Of a stretch of 13,362 nucleotides of DNA, positions 1 to 6,476 are shown piece by piece; position 1 is the stretch's first letter, and each line of letters opens with the position of its first letter. The notes below the pieces were generated by a model. The model saw nothing but the letters and a program-made list of their open reading frames with translations. It was not told the origin of the DNA and did not search any database. The position numbers were made by a program, and so were the translations under genes. Source of the DNA: Prevotella sp. UBA3837 (GTDB lineage Bacteria > Bacteroidota > Bacteroidia > Bacteroidales > Bacteroidaceae); assembly GCA_002392835.1 (NCBI GenBank), contig DGHX01000174.1:3243-16604 (forward strand), in the 5' to 3' direction.

Positions 1-78
1 ACCAAGTTATTTTTTTACACACACTTAACGAAGAGGCCCCCCTGGTAATCTATTCAGCCCATAGAACCGCTAAAGCGG

Positions 79-204
79 GCTTTGAAAAACAAAATAAAAC
101 CAAAGAAAACAGAATAAAACAAATGTGGGATGCTGATTCTCGGCTGAGGCTCTGTGAGGGATGGTTTTATTTTGTTTTCTTTGGTTTTATTTTGTTTTTG
201 AAAG
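79..204. repeat. Long AT-rich inverted repeat with 43-bp spacer
   Basis: The arm at 79-120 and the arm at 164-204 are reverse complements over about 41 bases with roughly two mismatches. The spacer at 121-163 is of mixed composition. Each arm is internally a near-duplicate of a unit of about 20 bp (GGTTTTATTTTGTTTTCTTT type), so the element has the same plan as the arrays further right: tandem units arranged as an inverted pair around a unique spacer. RNA from either strand could fold into a very long hairpin. It could act as a terminator or processing site, or be a MITE-like remnant. Confidence 0.75.
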
Positions 205-285
205 CCGCCTCCGGCGTACCGCCATCACTTACCAAGACATGTTCCAGCCGTACAGTCTGTACAGCAGAGGTGGCCTAAATAGCTA

Positions 286-313
286 CCCACCCTGCGTAAC
301 GAGGCTGGGTGGG
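286..313 (-). terminator. Possible hairpin terminator of trhA-like gene
   Basis: CCCACCC (286-292) pairs with GGGTGGG (307-313) around a 14-nt loop, beginning 9 bases past the minus-strand stop codon at 322. There is no T-run after the stem on the minus strand, so it is not a textbook intrinsic terminator. It could still protect the 3' end or assist factor-dependent termination. Confidence 0.35.
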
Positions 314-321
314 CGAAGGGG

Positions 322-963
322 TCACACCAGCATGTCCCAGACGGCGATGATGTGACAGACGGAGCCGGCGAGGACGAAGAAGTGGAACACGGAGTGCATG
401 TAGCGGTGCCGCGAGCCGAGCGAATAGAACAGCGCTCCGGTGATGTAGCACACGCCCTCGGCAATAATCCAGGCCACGGCGGCGGTGCTGACGGCCTGGA
501 GGAGGGGGCGGAAGGCCACCAGCACCGACAGGCCCATGAGTACGAAGCAGAGCGTCTCCACGTTGGAATGCTCCTTCAGGCGGACAAAGCTGACGATGGT
601 GCCGCTGATGGCGCAGAGCCATACGAAGGCGAAGAGGCCCCAGCCCCAGAGCCCCTGGTCGCGCATGGCGTAGAGGGTGATGGGCGAGTAGCTGCCGGCT
701 ATGTGCCAGTAGATGGCGGCGTGGTCCCAGCGCCGCAGCCGCTCCTTCCAGCGCGAGCGGGCGGGCAGGGCGTGGTAGGCGGTGCTGGCGATGTAGCTGG
801 CCAGCATGCCGAAGAGGTAGAGGGCCACGCCCACGCGTGCCCACACGCCGTGGGGCAGTGCCAGCCACAGCAGCACGCCGCCCAGCACCGCGCCCAGCGC
901 GATGCCGGCGGCATGCGACCATGTGTTCCACAGCTCCTCGTGCCGTGTGTAGTGTTTAGCCAT
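322..963 (-). CDS. Hemolysin III / TrhA family membrane protein (PAQR superfamily)
   Basis: The 213-residue protein has about seven hydrophobic segments, as in the hemolysin III/YqfA/TrhA branch of the PAQR superfamily. Family signatures are visible: an N-terminal E..N..SH..G motif (residues 10-20), S60-x3-H64 (STAYH), D80 in the WDHAAIYWHIAGSYSP segment, and the C-terminal pair H190-x3-H194. In PAQR proteins the conserved Asp and His residues bind a metal, usually zinc, in the membrane. The family is linked to membrane homeostasis and to a hydrolase-like activity; the haemolysin name is historical. The gene starts 39 bp after the WG-repeat gene on the same strand, so it is probably transcribed with it. 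The family call is firm, the physiological role is not. Confidence 0.9.
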   Translation of the reverse strand: MAKHYTRHEELWNTWSHAAGIALGAVLGGVLLWLALPHGVWARVGVALYLFGMLASYIASTAYHALPARSRWKERLRRWDHAAIYWHIAGSYSPITLYAMRDQGLWGWGLFAFVWLCAISGTIVSFVRLKEHSNVETLCFVLMGLSVLVAFRPLLQAVSTAAVAWIIAEGVCYITGALFYSLGSRHRYMHSVFHFFVLAGSVCHIIAVWDMLV

Positions 964-1002
964 AGCTCATCAGCAGTCAGTGTAGTTCTGTACGTAGGCG
1001 CA

Positions 1003-2202
1003 TTACCAGTCGCCGTCCTCGCACTCTTCCTCTGCGTCGTCGTCGCCGGTGAAGACGTCGATGTAGGCACCGGGGCTGTAGCTCCAGTTGAAGTCGTAGA
1101 ACGTGTCCTTGTCCTCCAGGCGGTTGCCGTCGCCGTCGTAGGGCACGCAGCTCACGCGGTAGTTGTGCAGGAAGAAGATGTTGTCGTAGTTGCTGAACTG
1201 CCAGTCGAGCATGACGGGGAACCCCTTTGGCAGCTCCTTGAGAGGCTCGCCCTCAAGTGAGTAGAGGGTGTAGTGCTTGTCGTCGGTGCTGGCGGCGAGC
1301 AGCTTCCCGTTGTAGCGTATGAACGTGTAGTTGGGCTCGAGCACCCAGTCGCCGTCCACGCTGATGAGCCCGTTCTTCTGTGTGCTTCTGTCGTAGGCCA
1401 TCAGCAGTCCGTTGATGGTCTGCGAGTAGGGTGCTACGCCCTCTTCGAAGCTGTGAGCCACCTTTCCCTTCTTGTCGAGCAGATGGTAGCGGTCGTTGGC
1501 GTCGTTTGCCACGAGGTAGCCCTCGTGGAACATGTAGTCCATGGGCGACATTTCCTTGAACTGGTAGCTGAAGAGCTCGTTGCCCCGCTTGTCGATGGCT
1601 GCCCAGCGTGATTGCTCCTCGTCCTCGGGCACTTTCATGTTCACGATGCCGATGCCGTCGCTGAAGTTCCATGCCCCGCTGTACTGGAAGGGAATGGCGG
1701 TGCGGCCCTGCTCGTCGATGTATCCGTAGGTGTTGTCCTCGAGCTGCACCACGGCGAGTCCCTCGCTGAAGTTGCTGACGCTGATGGCTTGGCGTTCGTC
1801 GACGTCGCTGAGGTCGATGACGGTGCGGCCCTGCTTGTCTATGTATTTTGCCTGCAAGTCGGTGTCGATGACGGGGCACAGGTCGCCGATGAATGCCCCG
1901 GTGTCGCTGTAGGTGCCTATCTTCCGCGTCTTGTGCCCTTCCACGGCGTAGAGGGTGTAGGTGCCGTCGTTGTTGGCCGCCGTGAAGACGCCGTTGACGA
2001 GTGCCGAGGCCATGTCGTCGAACTGTGGCTCGATGATGACGTTGCCCTCGGTGTCCATGATGCCCCAGGGGCCGTCGGCTTCAGCCTGGAAGGCGAAGCC
2101 CCCGGCTATGTACTCGGTCTCGTCGTCGTTGGCGGCAGTCTGCTTGTTGCCGCAGCCGGCCAGCAGCAGTGTCAGGGCCAGCAGGGTGGTGGTTGTTTTC
2201 AT
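1003..2202 (-). CDS. WG-repeat lipoprotein
   Basis: The 399-residue product begins with a lipoprotein signal peptide (MKTTTTLLALTLLLAGC), with C17 as the likely lipidated residue. The mature part is a series of WG-type (KWG) repeats: a beta-turn core such as WGIMDTEGNVIIEPQFD near residue 46 and YGYIDEQGRTAIPF near 160, with degenerate copies between and after (WAAIDKRGNELF, YHLLDKKGKVAHSF, KNGLISVDGDWVLEP). The last 20 residues are strongly acidic. WG-repeat proteins are common surface or periplasmic proteins of Bacteroidetes and probably form a propeller or solenoid for binding; no enzymatic motif is seen. The start codon follows an A-rich leader, and the GGAGTTAAA array ends about 4 bases upstream of it. 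The ligand is unknown. Confidence 0.85.
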   Translation of the reverse strand: MKTTTTLLALTLLLAGCGNKQTAANDDETEYIAGGFAFQAEADGPWGIMDTEGNVIIEPQFDDMASALVNGVFTAANNDGTYTLYAVEGHKTRKIGTYSDTGAFIGDLCPVIDTDLQAKYIDKQGRTVIDLSDVDERQAISVSNFSEGLAVVQLEDNTYGYIDEQGRTAIPFQYSGAWNFSDGIGIVNMKVPEDEEQSRWAAIDKRGNELFSYQFKEMSPMDYMFHEGYLVANDANDRYHLLDKKGKVAHSFEEGVAPYSQTINGLLMAYDRSTQKNGLISVDGDWVLEPNYTFIRYNGKLLAASTDDKHYTLYSLEGEPLKELPKGFPVMLDWQFSNYDNIFFLHNYRVSCVPYDGDGNRLEDKDTFYDFNWSYSPGAYIDVFTGDDDAEEECEDGDW

Positions 2203-2206
2203 TTTT

Positions 2207-2470
2207 TGGGGGGAGTTAAAGGGGGTTAGGGAGTTTGGGGGGAGTTAAAGGGAGTTAGGGGGGAGTTAAAGGGAGTTAAAGGACGATAGTTTTATCATTT
2301 GAATGTCATGGGAGGAAGTGTAGGAGAGACTCGCTGGAGTGTGTAGGGTGAAGTCGGTGGAGTTGGCGGAGTGGAGGCGGGAGGGCCAGAACTATTGTCC
2401 TTTAACTCCCTTTAACTCCCCCCTAACTCCCTTTAACTCCCCCAAAGAGAACTCCCCAAAGAGAGCTCCC
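2207..2470. repeat. GGAGTTAAA-type array, inverted pair A1
   Basis: Two arrays of a 9-11 bp unit (GGAGTTAAAG and variants) face each other. Arm 2238-2290 and arm 2391-2443 are reverse complements over 53 bp with one mismatch (GACGATAG against GACAATAG). The spacer at 2291-2390 is 100 bp, non-repetitive but rich in GGAG words. Outside the arms the units continue in decayed form (2207-2237 and 2444-2470). The conserved head, ACTATYGTCC read outward, sits at the spacer side of each arm. The element fills the whole gap between rnr and the WG-repeat gene, and I see no clear TAnnTTTG promoter inside it. Confidence 0.9.
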
Positions 2471-2481
2471 CCGCAGAAGAT

Positions 2482-4758
2482 CTACTCCGCCAGCACGAAG
2501 TCCAGCTGCCGGCGCTCGATGTTGGCGCGCGCCACTTTTATGCGGATGGGGTCTCCGAGCTGGTACTTGCGGTGGTGGCGCCGTCCCACGAGCTGGTAGT
2601 TGCGCTCGTCGAACTCGTAGTAGTCGCCGTCCAGGTCGTGCATGCCCACGAGTCCCTCGCAGTGGTTCTCGTCAATCTCGCAGTAGATGCCGTAGCTCTG
2701 CACGCCGCTGATGTGTGCGTCGAACTCCTGCCCCACCTTGTCGGCCATGAACTCCACCATCTTGTACTTGATGCTGTCGCGCTCGGCGTTCTGTGCCGTC
2801 TGCTCCATCTGGCTGGAGTGCTCGCACAGCTCCTCGTAGTGGTCCTGGTTAGCCGACCGTCCGCCCTGCTGGTATCGGGTGAGCAGGCGGTGCACCATGG
2901 TGTCGGGGTAGCGGCGTATGGGCGAGGTGAAGTGTGTGTAGTAGTCGAAGGCCAGTCCGTAGTGCCCGATGTTGTGCGTAGAGTATTTCGCCTTCATCAT
3001 GGCGCGCAGCGTCAGCGTCTCCACCAGCTTCTGCTCGCGCTCGCCCTGTGCATCCTCCATGAGCTTGTTCAGCCCTCGCGAGATGGCCCCGCGCGTGCCG
3101 CTGGTCTTCACCTTGTAGCCCAGCGGGGCCAGGGCAGTGCGCAGCGTCTCCAGCTTCTGCGGGTCGGGCTGGTCGTGAATGCGGTAGACGAAAGTCTTGG
3201 GGGATTTACTATTTACGGATTTGCTGTTTGCTGATTTACTATCTGCTTTTTTGACGGCTCCTATATATTCGGCCACGGTGCGGTTGGCCAGCAGCATGAA
3301 CTCCTCGATGAGCTGGGTAGCCAGCGTCGACTTCTTGAAGAAGCAGCGGGTGGGATGTCCCTTCTCGTCGGTCTCGAAGTGCAGCTCCTCGCGGTCGAAC
3401 TTCACGGCTCCGTTCTTGAAACGGCGCTCGCGCAGCTTCTGTGCCATCTGGCTCAGCATTCTGAGTGAAGAGTGAAGAGCGAAGAGTGAAGAATCAGCTT
3501 CCGCCCTGTTGTCGGGTGAAGGTGTGGCGGCAGCATTACGCTTCGCCTTGGGCTTGCTGGCTATAGAAGCCCCCTCGGGGGCCGTAGGGGGGGCCTCCAG
3601 TATCTCCTGCACCTCCTCGTAGGCATAGCGCCGGTTGCTCTTGATGACGGTGTGGGCCAGGTGCCAGCGTTTGATGTTTGCCTCGGCATCCAACTCGAAG
3701 ATGACGCTGTAGCACAGCTTCTCCTCGTCGGGGCGCAGCGAGCAGATGAAGTTGCACAGCCGCTCGGGCAGCATGGGTATGGTGCGGTCGACGAGGTACA
3801 CGCTGGTGGCGCGCTGCTGTGCCTCCTTGTCGATGATGCTGCCCTCGGTGACGTAGTGGCTGACGTCGGCGATGTGGACGCCCACCTCGTAGAGCCCCCC
3901 CCCTTCTGCCCTGAATGACAGCGCATCGTCGAAGTCCTTGGCGTCGGCGGGGTCGATGGTGAAGGTGAGCACGTCGCGGAAGTCCTCGCGGCGCGCTATC
4001 TCCTCGGGCGTGATGCCGGCGTCAATCTTGTTGGCGGCCTCCTCCACGCGCTGCGGGTACTTGTAGGGCAGGTCGTACTGCGCCAGTATGGCGTGCATCT
4101 CCACGTCGTTGTCGCCCTGCTGGCCCAGCACGTCTATGACCTCGCCCACCAGGTTCTTGTTCTCCGCCGTGGGCCACTGCGTGATTTTCACCACGGCCTT
4201 CTCGCCGGTCTTGCCGCCCTTGAGCTTCTTCTTCGGTATGAGTATGTCGTGCACGAAGATGTTCCCCTCGGTGATGAGGAAGGCATAGTCCTTCTCCACC
4301 TGCAGGATGCCCACGGCCTGGTTGTGCTTGCGCTCCAGGATCTCGGTGACGATGGCCTCCTTGATGTGGTTCTGTCGGCGCGCCATCATGGCCACGCGCA
4401 CGCGGTCGCCGCCCATGGCGCTCATCGAGTTGCGCTCGCTGACGAAGATGGGCTTGCCGCCGTCGTCGGGCAGGAACGAGTTCTTGCCGTTGGCCTTGCG
4501 TATGAAGGTGCCCTCCTGCACCTGCGTCTTCAGGTTCAGCCGGTAGCTGGTGTTGTCCACCTTGCTCAGGTAGTCGTCCCATGCCAGCTCGTCCATCACG
4601 TCCACGGCCAGCATCTTGGCCGGGTGGGTGTTGAGCCTGAGGGCCTTGAATATCTGTTTGTAGCTGAGCGTCTCGCCGGGGTGAGCCTGGAACAGGCCCT
4701 GAACGGCGTCGGCCACCTGGCGCTTCGACAGGCGCCCTCCTCCTTTTTTCTGTGACAT
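2482..4758 (-). CDS. rnr: Ribonuclease R (3'-5' exoribonuclease, RNase II family)
   Basis: From ATG 4758 the product has 758 residues and the standard RNase R order: an N-terminal winged-helix-like region (about 8-75), cold-shock domains (about 80-230), the RNB catalytic domain (about 255-620) and a C-terminal S1 domain (about 675-756). The Mg-binding aspartate cluster TIDPADAKDFDDA lies at 267-279, and the RNB end carries HYGLAFDYYTHFTSPIRRYPD (split by eye near 599-618). A TTG-initiated form from 4782 would add eight residues, but the ATG giving MSQKKGGG is preferable. The protein degrades structured RNA, rRNA fragments and decay intermediates. Oddity: two in-frame low-complexity insertions encoded by short tandem repeats, at residues about 390-436 and 504-520, break the catalytic domain at surface-loop positions. 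The conserved residues on either side remain intact, so the enzyme is probably functional. Confidence 0.97.
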   Translation of the reverse strand: MSQKKGGGRLSKRQVADAVQGLFQAHPGETLSYKQIFKALRLNTHPAKMLAVDVMDELAWDDYLSKVDNTSYRLNLKTQVQEGTFIRKANGKNSFLPDDGGKPIFVSERNSMSAMGGDRVRVAMMARRQNHIKEAIVTEILERKHNQAVGILQVEKDYAFLITEGNIFVHDILIPKKKLKGGKTGEKAVVKITQWPTAENKNLVGEVIDVLGQQGDNDVEMHAILAQYDLPYKYPQRVEEAANKIDAGITPEEIARREDFRDVLTFTIDPADAKDFDDALSFRAEGGGLYEVGVHIADVSHYVTEGSIIDKEAQQRATSVYLVDRTIPMLPERLCNFICSLRPDEEKLCYSVIFELDAEANIKRWHLAHTVIKSNRRYAYEEVQEILEAPPTAPEGASIASKPKAKRNAAATPSPDNRAEADSSLFALHSSLRMLSQMAQKLRERRFKNGAVKFDREELHFETDEKGHPTRCFFKKSTLATQLIEEFMLLANRTVAEYIGAVKKADSKSANSKSVNSKSPKTFVYRIHDQPDPQKLETLRTALAPLGYKVKTSGTRGAISRGLNKLMEDAQGEREQKLVETLTLRAMMKAKYSTHNIGHYGLAFDYYTHFTSPIRRYPDTMVHRLLTRYQQGGRSANQDHYEELCEHSSQMEQTAQNAERDSIKYKMVEFMADKVGQEFDAHISGVQSYGIYCEIDENHCEGLVGMHDLDGDYYEFDERNYQLVGRRHHRKYQLGDPIRIKVARANIERRQLDFVLAE
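3203..3246. repeat. AATAGTA-type tandem repeat inside rnr
   Basis: On the minus strand this stretch is a run of 7-8 bp units of the form GTAAATA / GTAAATC / GCAAACA, the same family as the intergenic array before rpmF (10250-10290). In the rnr frame it encodes a repetitive Ser-Lys-Ser-x-Asn peptide (SKSANSKSVNSKS) between EYIGAVKKAD and PKTFVYRIHD. From memory, related Bacteroidales enzymes have only a short lysine-rich linker here. Other frames of this array carry TAG or TAA codons; the frame used by rnr does not. Confidence 0.85.
3463..3495. repeat. GAGTGAA heptad tandem repeat inside rnr
   Basis: Four full 7-bp units (GAGTGAA, GAGTGAA, GAGCGAA, GAGTGAA) and part of a fifth lie within the rnr catalytic-domain coding sequence. 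Read on the minus strand they encode the SSLFALHSSLRML segment, which ends a Pro/Ala-rich insertion that starts near 3591. In the rnr strand orientation (TTCACTC) the unit has no stop codon in any frame, so it can be carried inside an open frame. Confidence 0.85.
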
Positions 4759-4786
4759 ATTGTTATGTGTTTCAAGTTTCAACTTA

Positions 4787-4926
4787 TTGGAGTTAAAGGA
4801 GTTAAAGGAGTTAAGGAAGTTAAAGACGATAGACTTTACCCTTGTTTTCCCTTAGGAGAAAGAATCGCGGAGCAACAAGACTGACGTCTTTAACTCCCTT
4901 AACTCCTTTAACTCCTTTAACTCCAA
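4787..4926. repeat. GGAGTTAAA-type array, inverted pair A2
   Basis: Arm 4787-4828 and arm 4885-4926 are reverse complements over 42 bp with one mismatch. Each arm is about four 9-bp units (AGTTAAAGG). The 56-bp spacer at 4829-4884 is unique apart from a CTTGTT/AACAAG pair (4841-4846 with 4874-4879). The left arm carries the head CTATCGTC at the spacer side; the right arm has the variant GACGTC. The element lies between the DUF5362-like gene and rnr, ending 28 bp before the rnr ATG, so an rnr transcript starting at the upstream promoter would carry it as a long stem-loop. Confidence 0.9.
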
Positions 4927-4954
4927 AAATTGCGAAAGCTGAGTTTTGTGTTTG

Positions 4955-5398
4955 TTATCTTGTCATTCCTTCTATTAATATATCCATGAACTTCTCGCCC
5001 GAGGCGATGATGATGATGAAGCTGAGCACCATGAACACCATGCCGATGATGGCCAGCACGCCCAGGTAGGTGAGCAGCGACCGCATGTCGCTCAGGCCCT
5101 TCTCCAGGGCGGCGCTGTCGTTGACGGCCTGTGCGGTCTTCAGCTGGCTGCTGGCAGTGAAGGCCTTCACCAGCGGATAGATGTAGAGGGCGACGACGAT
5201 GAGGTAGGGGATGCCGGCGGCGGGCGTAATCTGGAACAGCTTGATGGTAAGGTAGATGATGAACAACATTGAGATGGTGCCAAGCACGGTCATGATCTTT
5301 AGCCAGGTGGCAATGCCCTTCACGTGATAGCGGCCGGCGTTGGTGACGTGCAGTGCGGGTTCTGCTGCGGGAGCACTCTGAATAACATTCTCTTCCAT
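4955..5398 (-). CDS. Small integral membrane protein, DUF5362-like
   Basis: The product has 147 residues from ATG 5398 (MEENVIQSAPAAEP). It has a short Pro/Ala-rich cytosolic start, then four likely membrane segments in two pairs, separated by a soluble loop (ASSQLKTAQAVNDSAALEKGL) containing a helix-forming ALE motif. This layout, with a hydrophobic hairpin on each side of a loop and ending ...YLGVLAIIGMVFMVLSFI, resembles Bacteroidetes proteins annotated DUF5362, which I recall only from general pattern. The frame is open up to 5488, but a clear promoter (5448-5478) lies inside that extension, so the 5398 start is preferred. The function is unknown. It is the first gene of the minus-strand block. 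Confidence 0.75.
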   Translation of the reverse strand: MEENVIQSAPAAEPALHVTNAGRYHVKGIATWLKIMTVLGTISMLFIIYLTIKLFQITPAAGIPYLIVVALYIYPLVKAFTASSQLKTAQAVNDSAALEKGLSDMRSLLTYLGVLAIIGMVFMVLSFIIIIASGEKFMDILIEGMTR

Positions 5399-5447
5399 AG
5401 TCTTAAAATAGTTTAGGTGTGTGAAACAAAATTGGTAAATTTTTCTA

Positions 5448-5478
5448 CAAAGGTAAGCAAAAAGGAGCAAACGGCCAA
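5448..5478 (-). promoter_or_regulatory. Bacteroidetes-type promoter for the DUF5362-like gene
   Basis: On the minus strand the -7 box TACCTTTG (5455-5448) matches TAnnTTTG exactly. A TTG core at 5478-5476 lies 20 bp upstream and fits the -33 element. Transcription would start near 5440, leaving a leader of about 40 nt before ATG 5398. Confidence 0.75.
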
Positions 5479-5488
5479 GCTTTTTCAT

Positions 5489-5517
5489 GAAAAAATGCTG
5501 TCCGCAGCATCTTTTTC
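5489..5517. terminator. Bidirectional intrinsic-terminator-like hairpin between divergent promoters
   Basis: ATGCTG (5495-5500) pairs with CAGCAT (5505-5510) around a TCCG loop. The stem extends with GAAAAA (5489-5494) against TTTTTC (5512-5517), with one bulged C at 5511. Either strand therefore ends in a U-run after a stable stem. It sits between the minus promoter (5448-5478) and the folP promoter (5532-5559), where it could block antisense or read-through transcription in both directions. Confidence 0.65.
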
Positions 5518-5531
5518 GGCGTTTTGTCTTG

Positions 5532-5559
5532 TTTGTGTCAGCATATTTTAGTAACTTTG
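5532..5559 (+). promoter_or_regulatory. Bacteroidetes-type promoter for folP
   Basis: The -7 box TAACTTTG (5552-5559) is a perfect TAnnTTTG. A TTTG at 5532-5535 lies 16 bp upstream, slightly closer than usual for a -33 element. Only 8 bases separate the -7 box from the first folP ATG, so the transcript may be leaderless or nearly so. Confidence 0.75.
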
Positions 5560-5567
5560 CCCCCTGA

Positions 5568-6359
5568 ATGATGAACTACACGCTGAACATCAAGGGCCGG
5601 CTGCTGAGCCTGGAGCGTCCGCTGGTGATGGGTATCCTGAACGCGACGCCCGACTCGTTCTATGCCGGCAGCCGCATGCCTACTGAGGCGGCGGTGGCCC
5701 GGCGTGCCGCCGAGATAGTGGGGCAGGGTGGCGCCATCGTCGACGTCGGTGCCTGCAGCACGCGTCCCGGCTCTGCTCCAGCCAGCGAGCAGGAGGAGAT
5801 GGAGCGCCTGCGCATGGCCCTCGCTGCCGTGCGCCGCGAGGTGCCCGGGGCCGTGGTGTCGGTAGACACCTTCCGCCCCGCCGTGGCCCGCATGGCCGTG
5901 GAGGAGTATGGTGCCGACATCATCAACGACGTGGGCGGCGCACAGCCCGACATGCTGCGCATGGTGAGCCGCCTGCAGGTGCCCTACGTGCTCATGGCAG
6001 CAGAGCCCACACTGGAGCAGACGGCGCTCTTCCTGGCCGACCGCGTGCAGCGGCTCCGCGACCTGGGGCACAAGGACATCATCGTCGACCCGGGCTTCGG
6101 CTTCGGCAAGACCTTAGAGCAGAACTACGGGCTGCTCAGCCAGATGGAACAGCTGCTGGCCCTGGAGCTGCCCCTGCTGGTGGGACTGAGCCGCAAGTCG
6201 ATGATATACAATACACTCGGCTGCAACCCCGACCAGGCCCTGAACGGCACCACGGCCCTGAACGCCATCGCCCTGATGAAGGGCGCCAGCATCCTGCGCG
6301 TGCACGACGTCGGCGAGGCCGTGGAGTGCGTCAGACTCTTTTCAATGCTTAATGCTTAA
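5568..6359 (+). CDS. folP: Dihydropteroate synthase
   Basis: The 263-residue protein catalyses joining of 6-hydroxymethyl-dihydropterin diphosphate and p-aminobenzoate in folate synthesis, the sulfonamide-targeted step. TIM-barrel motifs appear in order: GILNATPDSF (22-31), DVGACSTRPGS (59-69), VSVDTF (97-102), INDVGG (119-124), DPGFGFGKT (174-182), GLSRKSMI (206-213) and the phosphate-binding RVHDV (244-248). The loop normally reading MH..GtP is here MAAEPT (143-148), and the following segment looks about a dozen residues shorter than in Bacteroides enzymes as I remember them. Either ATG, 5568 or 5571, may be used. The final five codons (SMLNA) and the stop come from the start of the GCATTAA array. 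It is followed by dacA, a pairing often seen in Bacteroidales. Confidence 0.97.
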   Translation: MMNYTLNIKGRLLSLERPLVMGILNATPDSFYAGSRMPTEAAVARRAAEIVGQGGAIVDVGACSTRPGSAPASEQEEMERLRMALAAVRREVPGAVVSVDTFRPAVARMAVEEYGADIINDVGGAQPDMLRMVSRLQVPYVLMAAEPTLEQTALFLADRVQRLRDLGHKDIIVDPGFGFGKTLEQNYGLLSQMEQLLALELPLLVGLSRKSMIYNTLGCNPDQALNGTTALNAIALMKGASILRVHDVGEAVECVRLFSMLNA

Positions 6360-6472
6360 TGCATAATGCATAATAGGCTGCGCGTTGGGAGTGAGGGCTG
6401 ACGAATTAAGCATTAAGCATTAAGAATTAAGCATTAAGAATTAAGCATTAAGCATTAAGCATTAAGCATTAT
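6344..6472. repeat. GCATTAA heptad array, inverted pair
   Basis: The right arm at 6403-6472 is exactly ten 7-bp units, a mixture of GCATTAA and GAATTAA with a final GCATTAT. The left arm at 6344-6371 is four inverted units (AATGCTT twice, AATGCAT twice) plus AAT. A 28-bp spacer of ordinary composition (6375-6402) separates them. Because 7 is not a multiple of 3, the TAA in each unit gives stop codons in all three frames. The left arm supplies the folP stop codon, and the right arm ends 4 bases before the dacA GTG. Confidence 0.95.
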
Positions 6473-6476
6473 AAAA

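Larger units (their letters stand above)
1..321. other. Gene-free left edge
   Basis: No convincing coding region is visible in this stretch, which lies downstream of the minus-strand TrhA-like gene. It holds a small CCGCT/AGCGG hairpin at 67-78, the long AT-rich inverted repeat at 79-204, an imperfect palindrome at 247-265 (8 of 9 positions pair around a central T) and a 7-bp hairpin at 286-313. A short plus-strand open frame starting at 161 runs through the hairpin arm and is low-complexity at its start, so I do not call it a gene. Confidence 0.6.

Noticed and set aside
161..355. Small plus-strand open frame in the left intergenic region
   Set aside because: Its first codons are the AT-rich hairpin arm and the rest has no recognisable pattern or promoter.
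352..1260. Long plus-strand open frame opposite the TrhA-like and WG-repeat genes
   Set aside because: It is the antisense shadow of two recognisable proteins in GC-rich DNA; its translation is Val/Ala/Gly/His-rich with no family resemblance.
2572..3234. Plus-strand frame opposite rnr (and a similar one at 4093-4755)
   Set aside because: Both lie opposite conserved RNase R domains and have shadow-type composition.
5399..5488. N-terminal extension of the DUF5362-like protein
   Set aside because: A perfect TACCTTTG promoter box lies inside the extension, so the start at 5398 is better supported.
6344..6472. CRISPR-like array
   Set aside because: The units are contiguous 7-mers without unique spacers between them, and no cas gene is present; the other arrays fail for the same reason.
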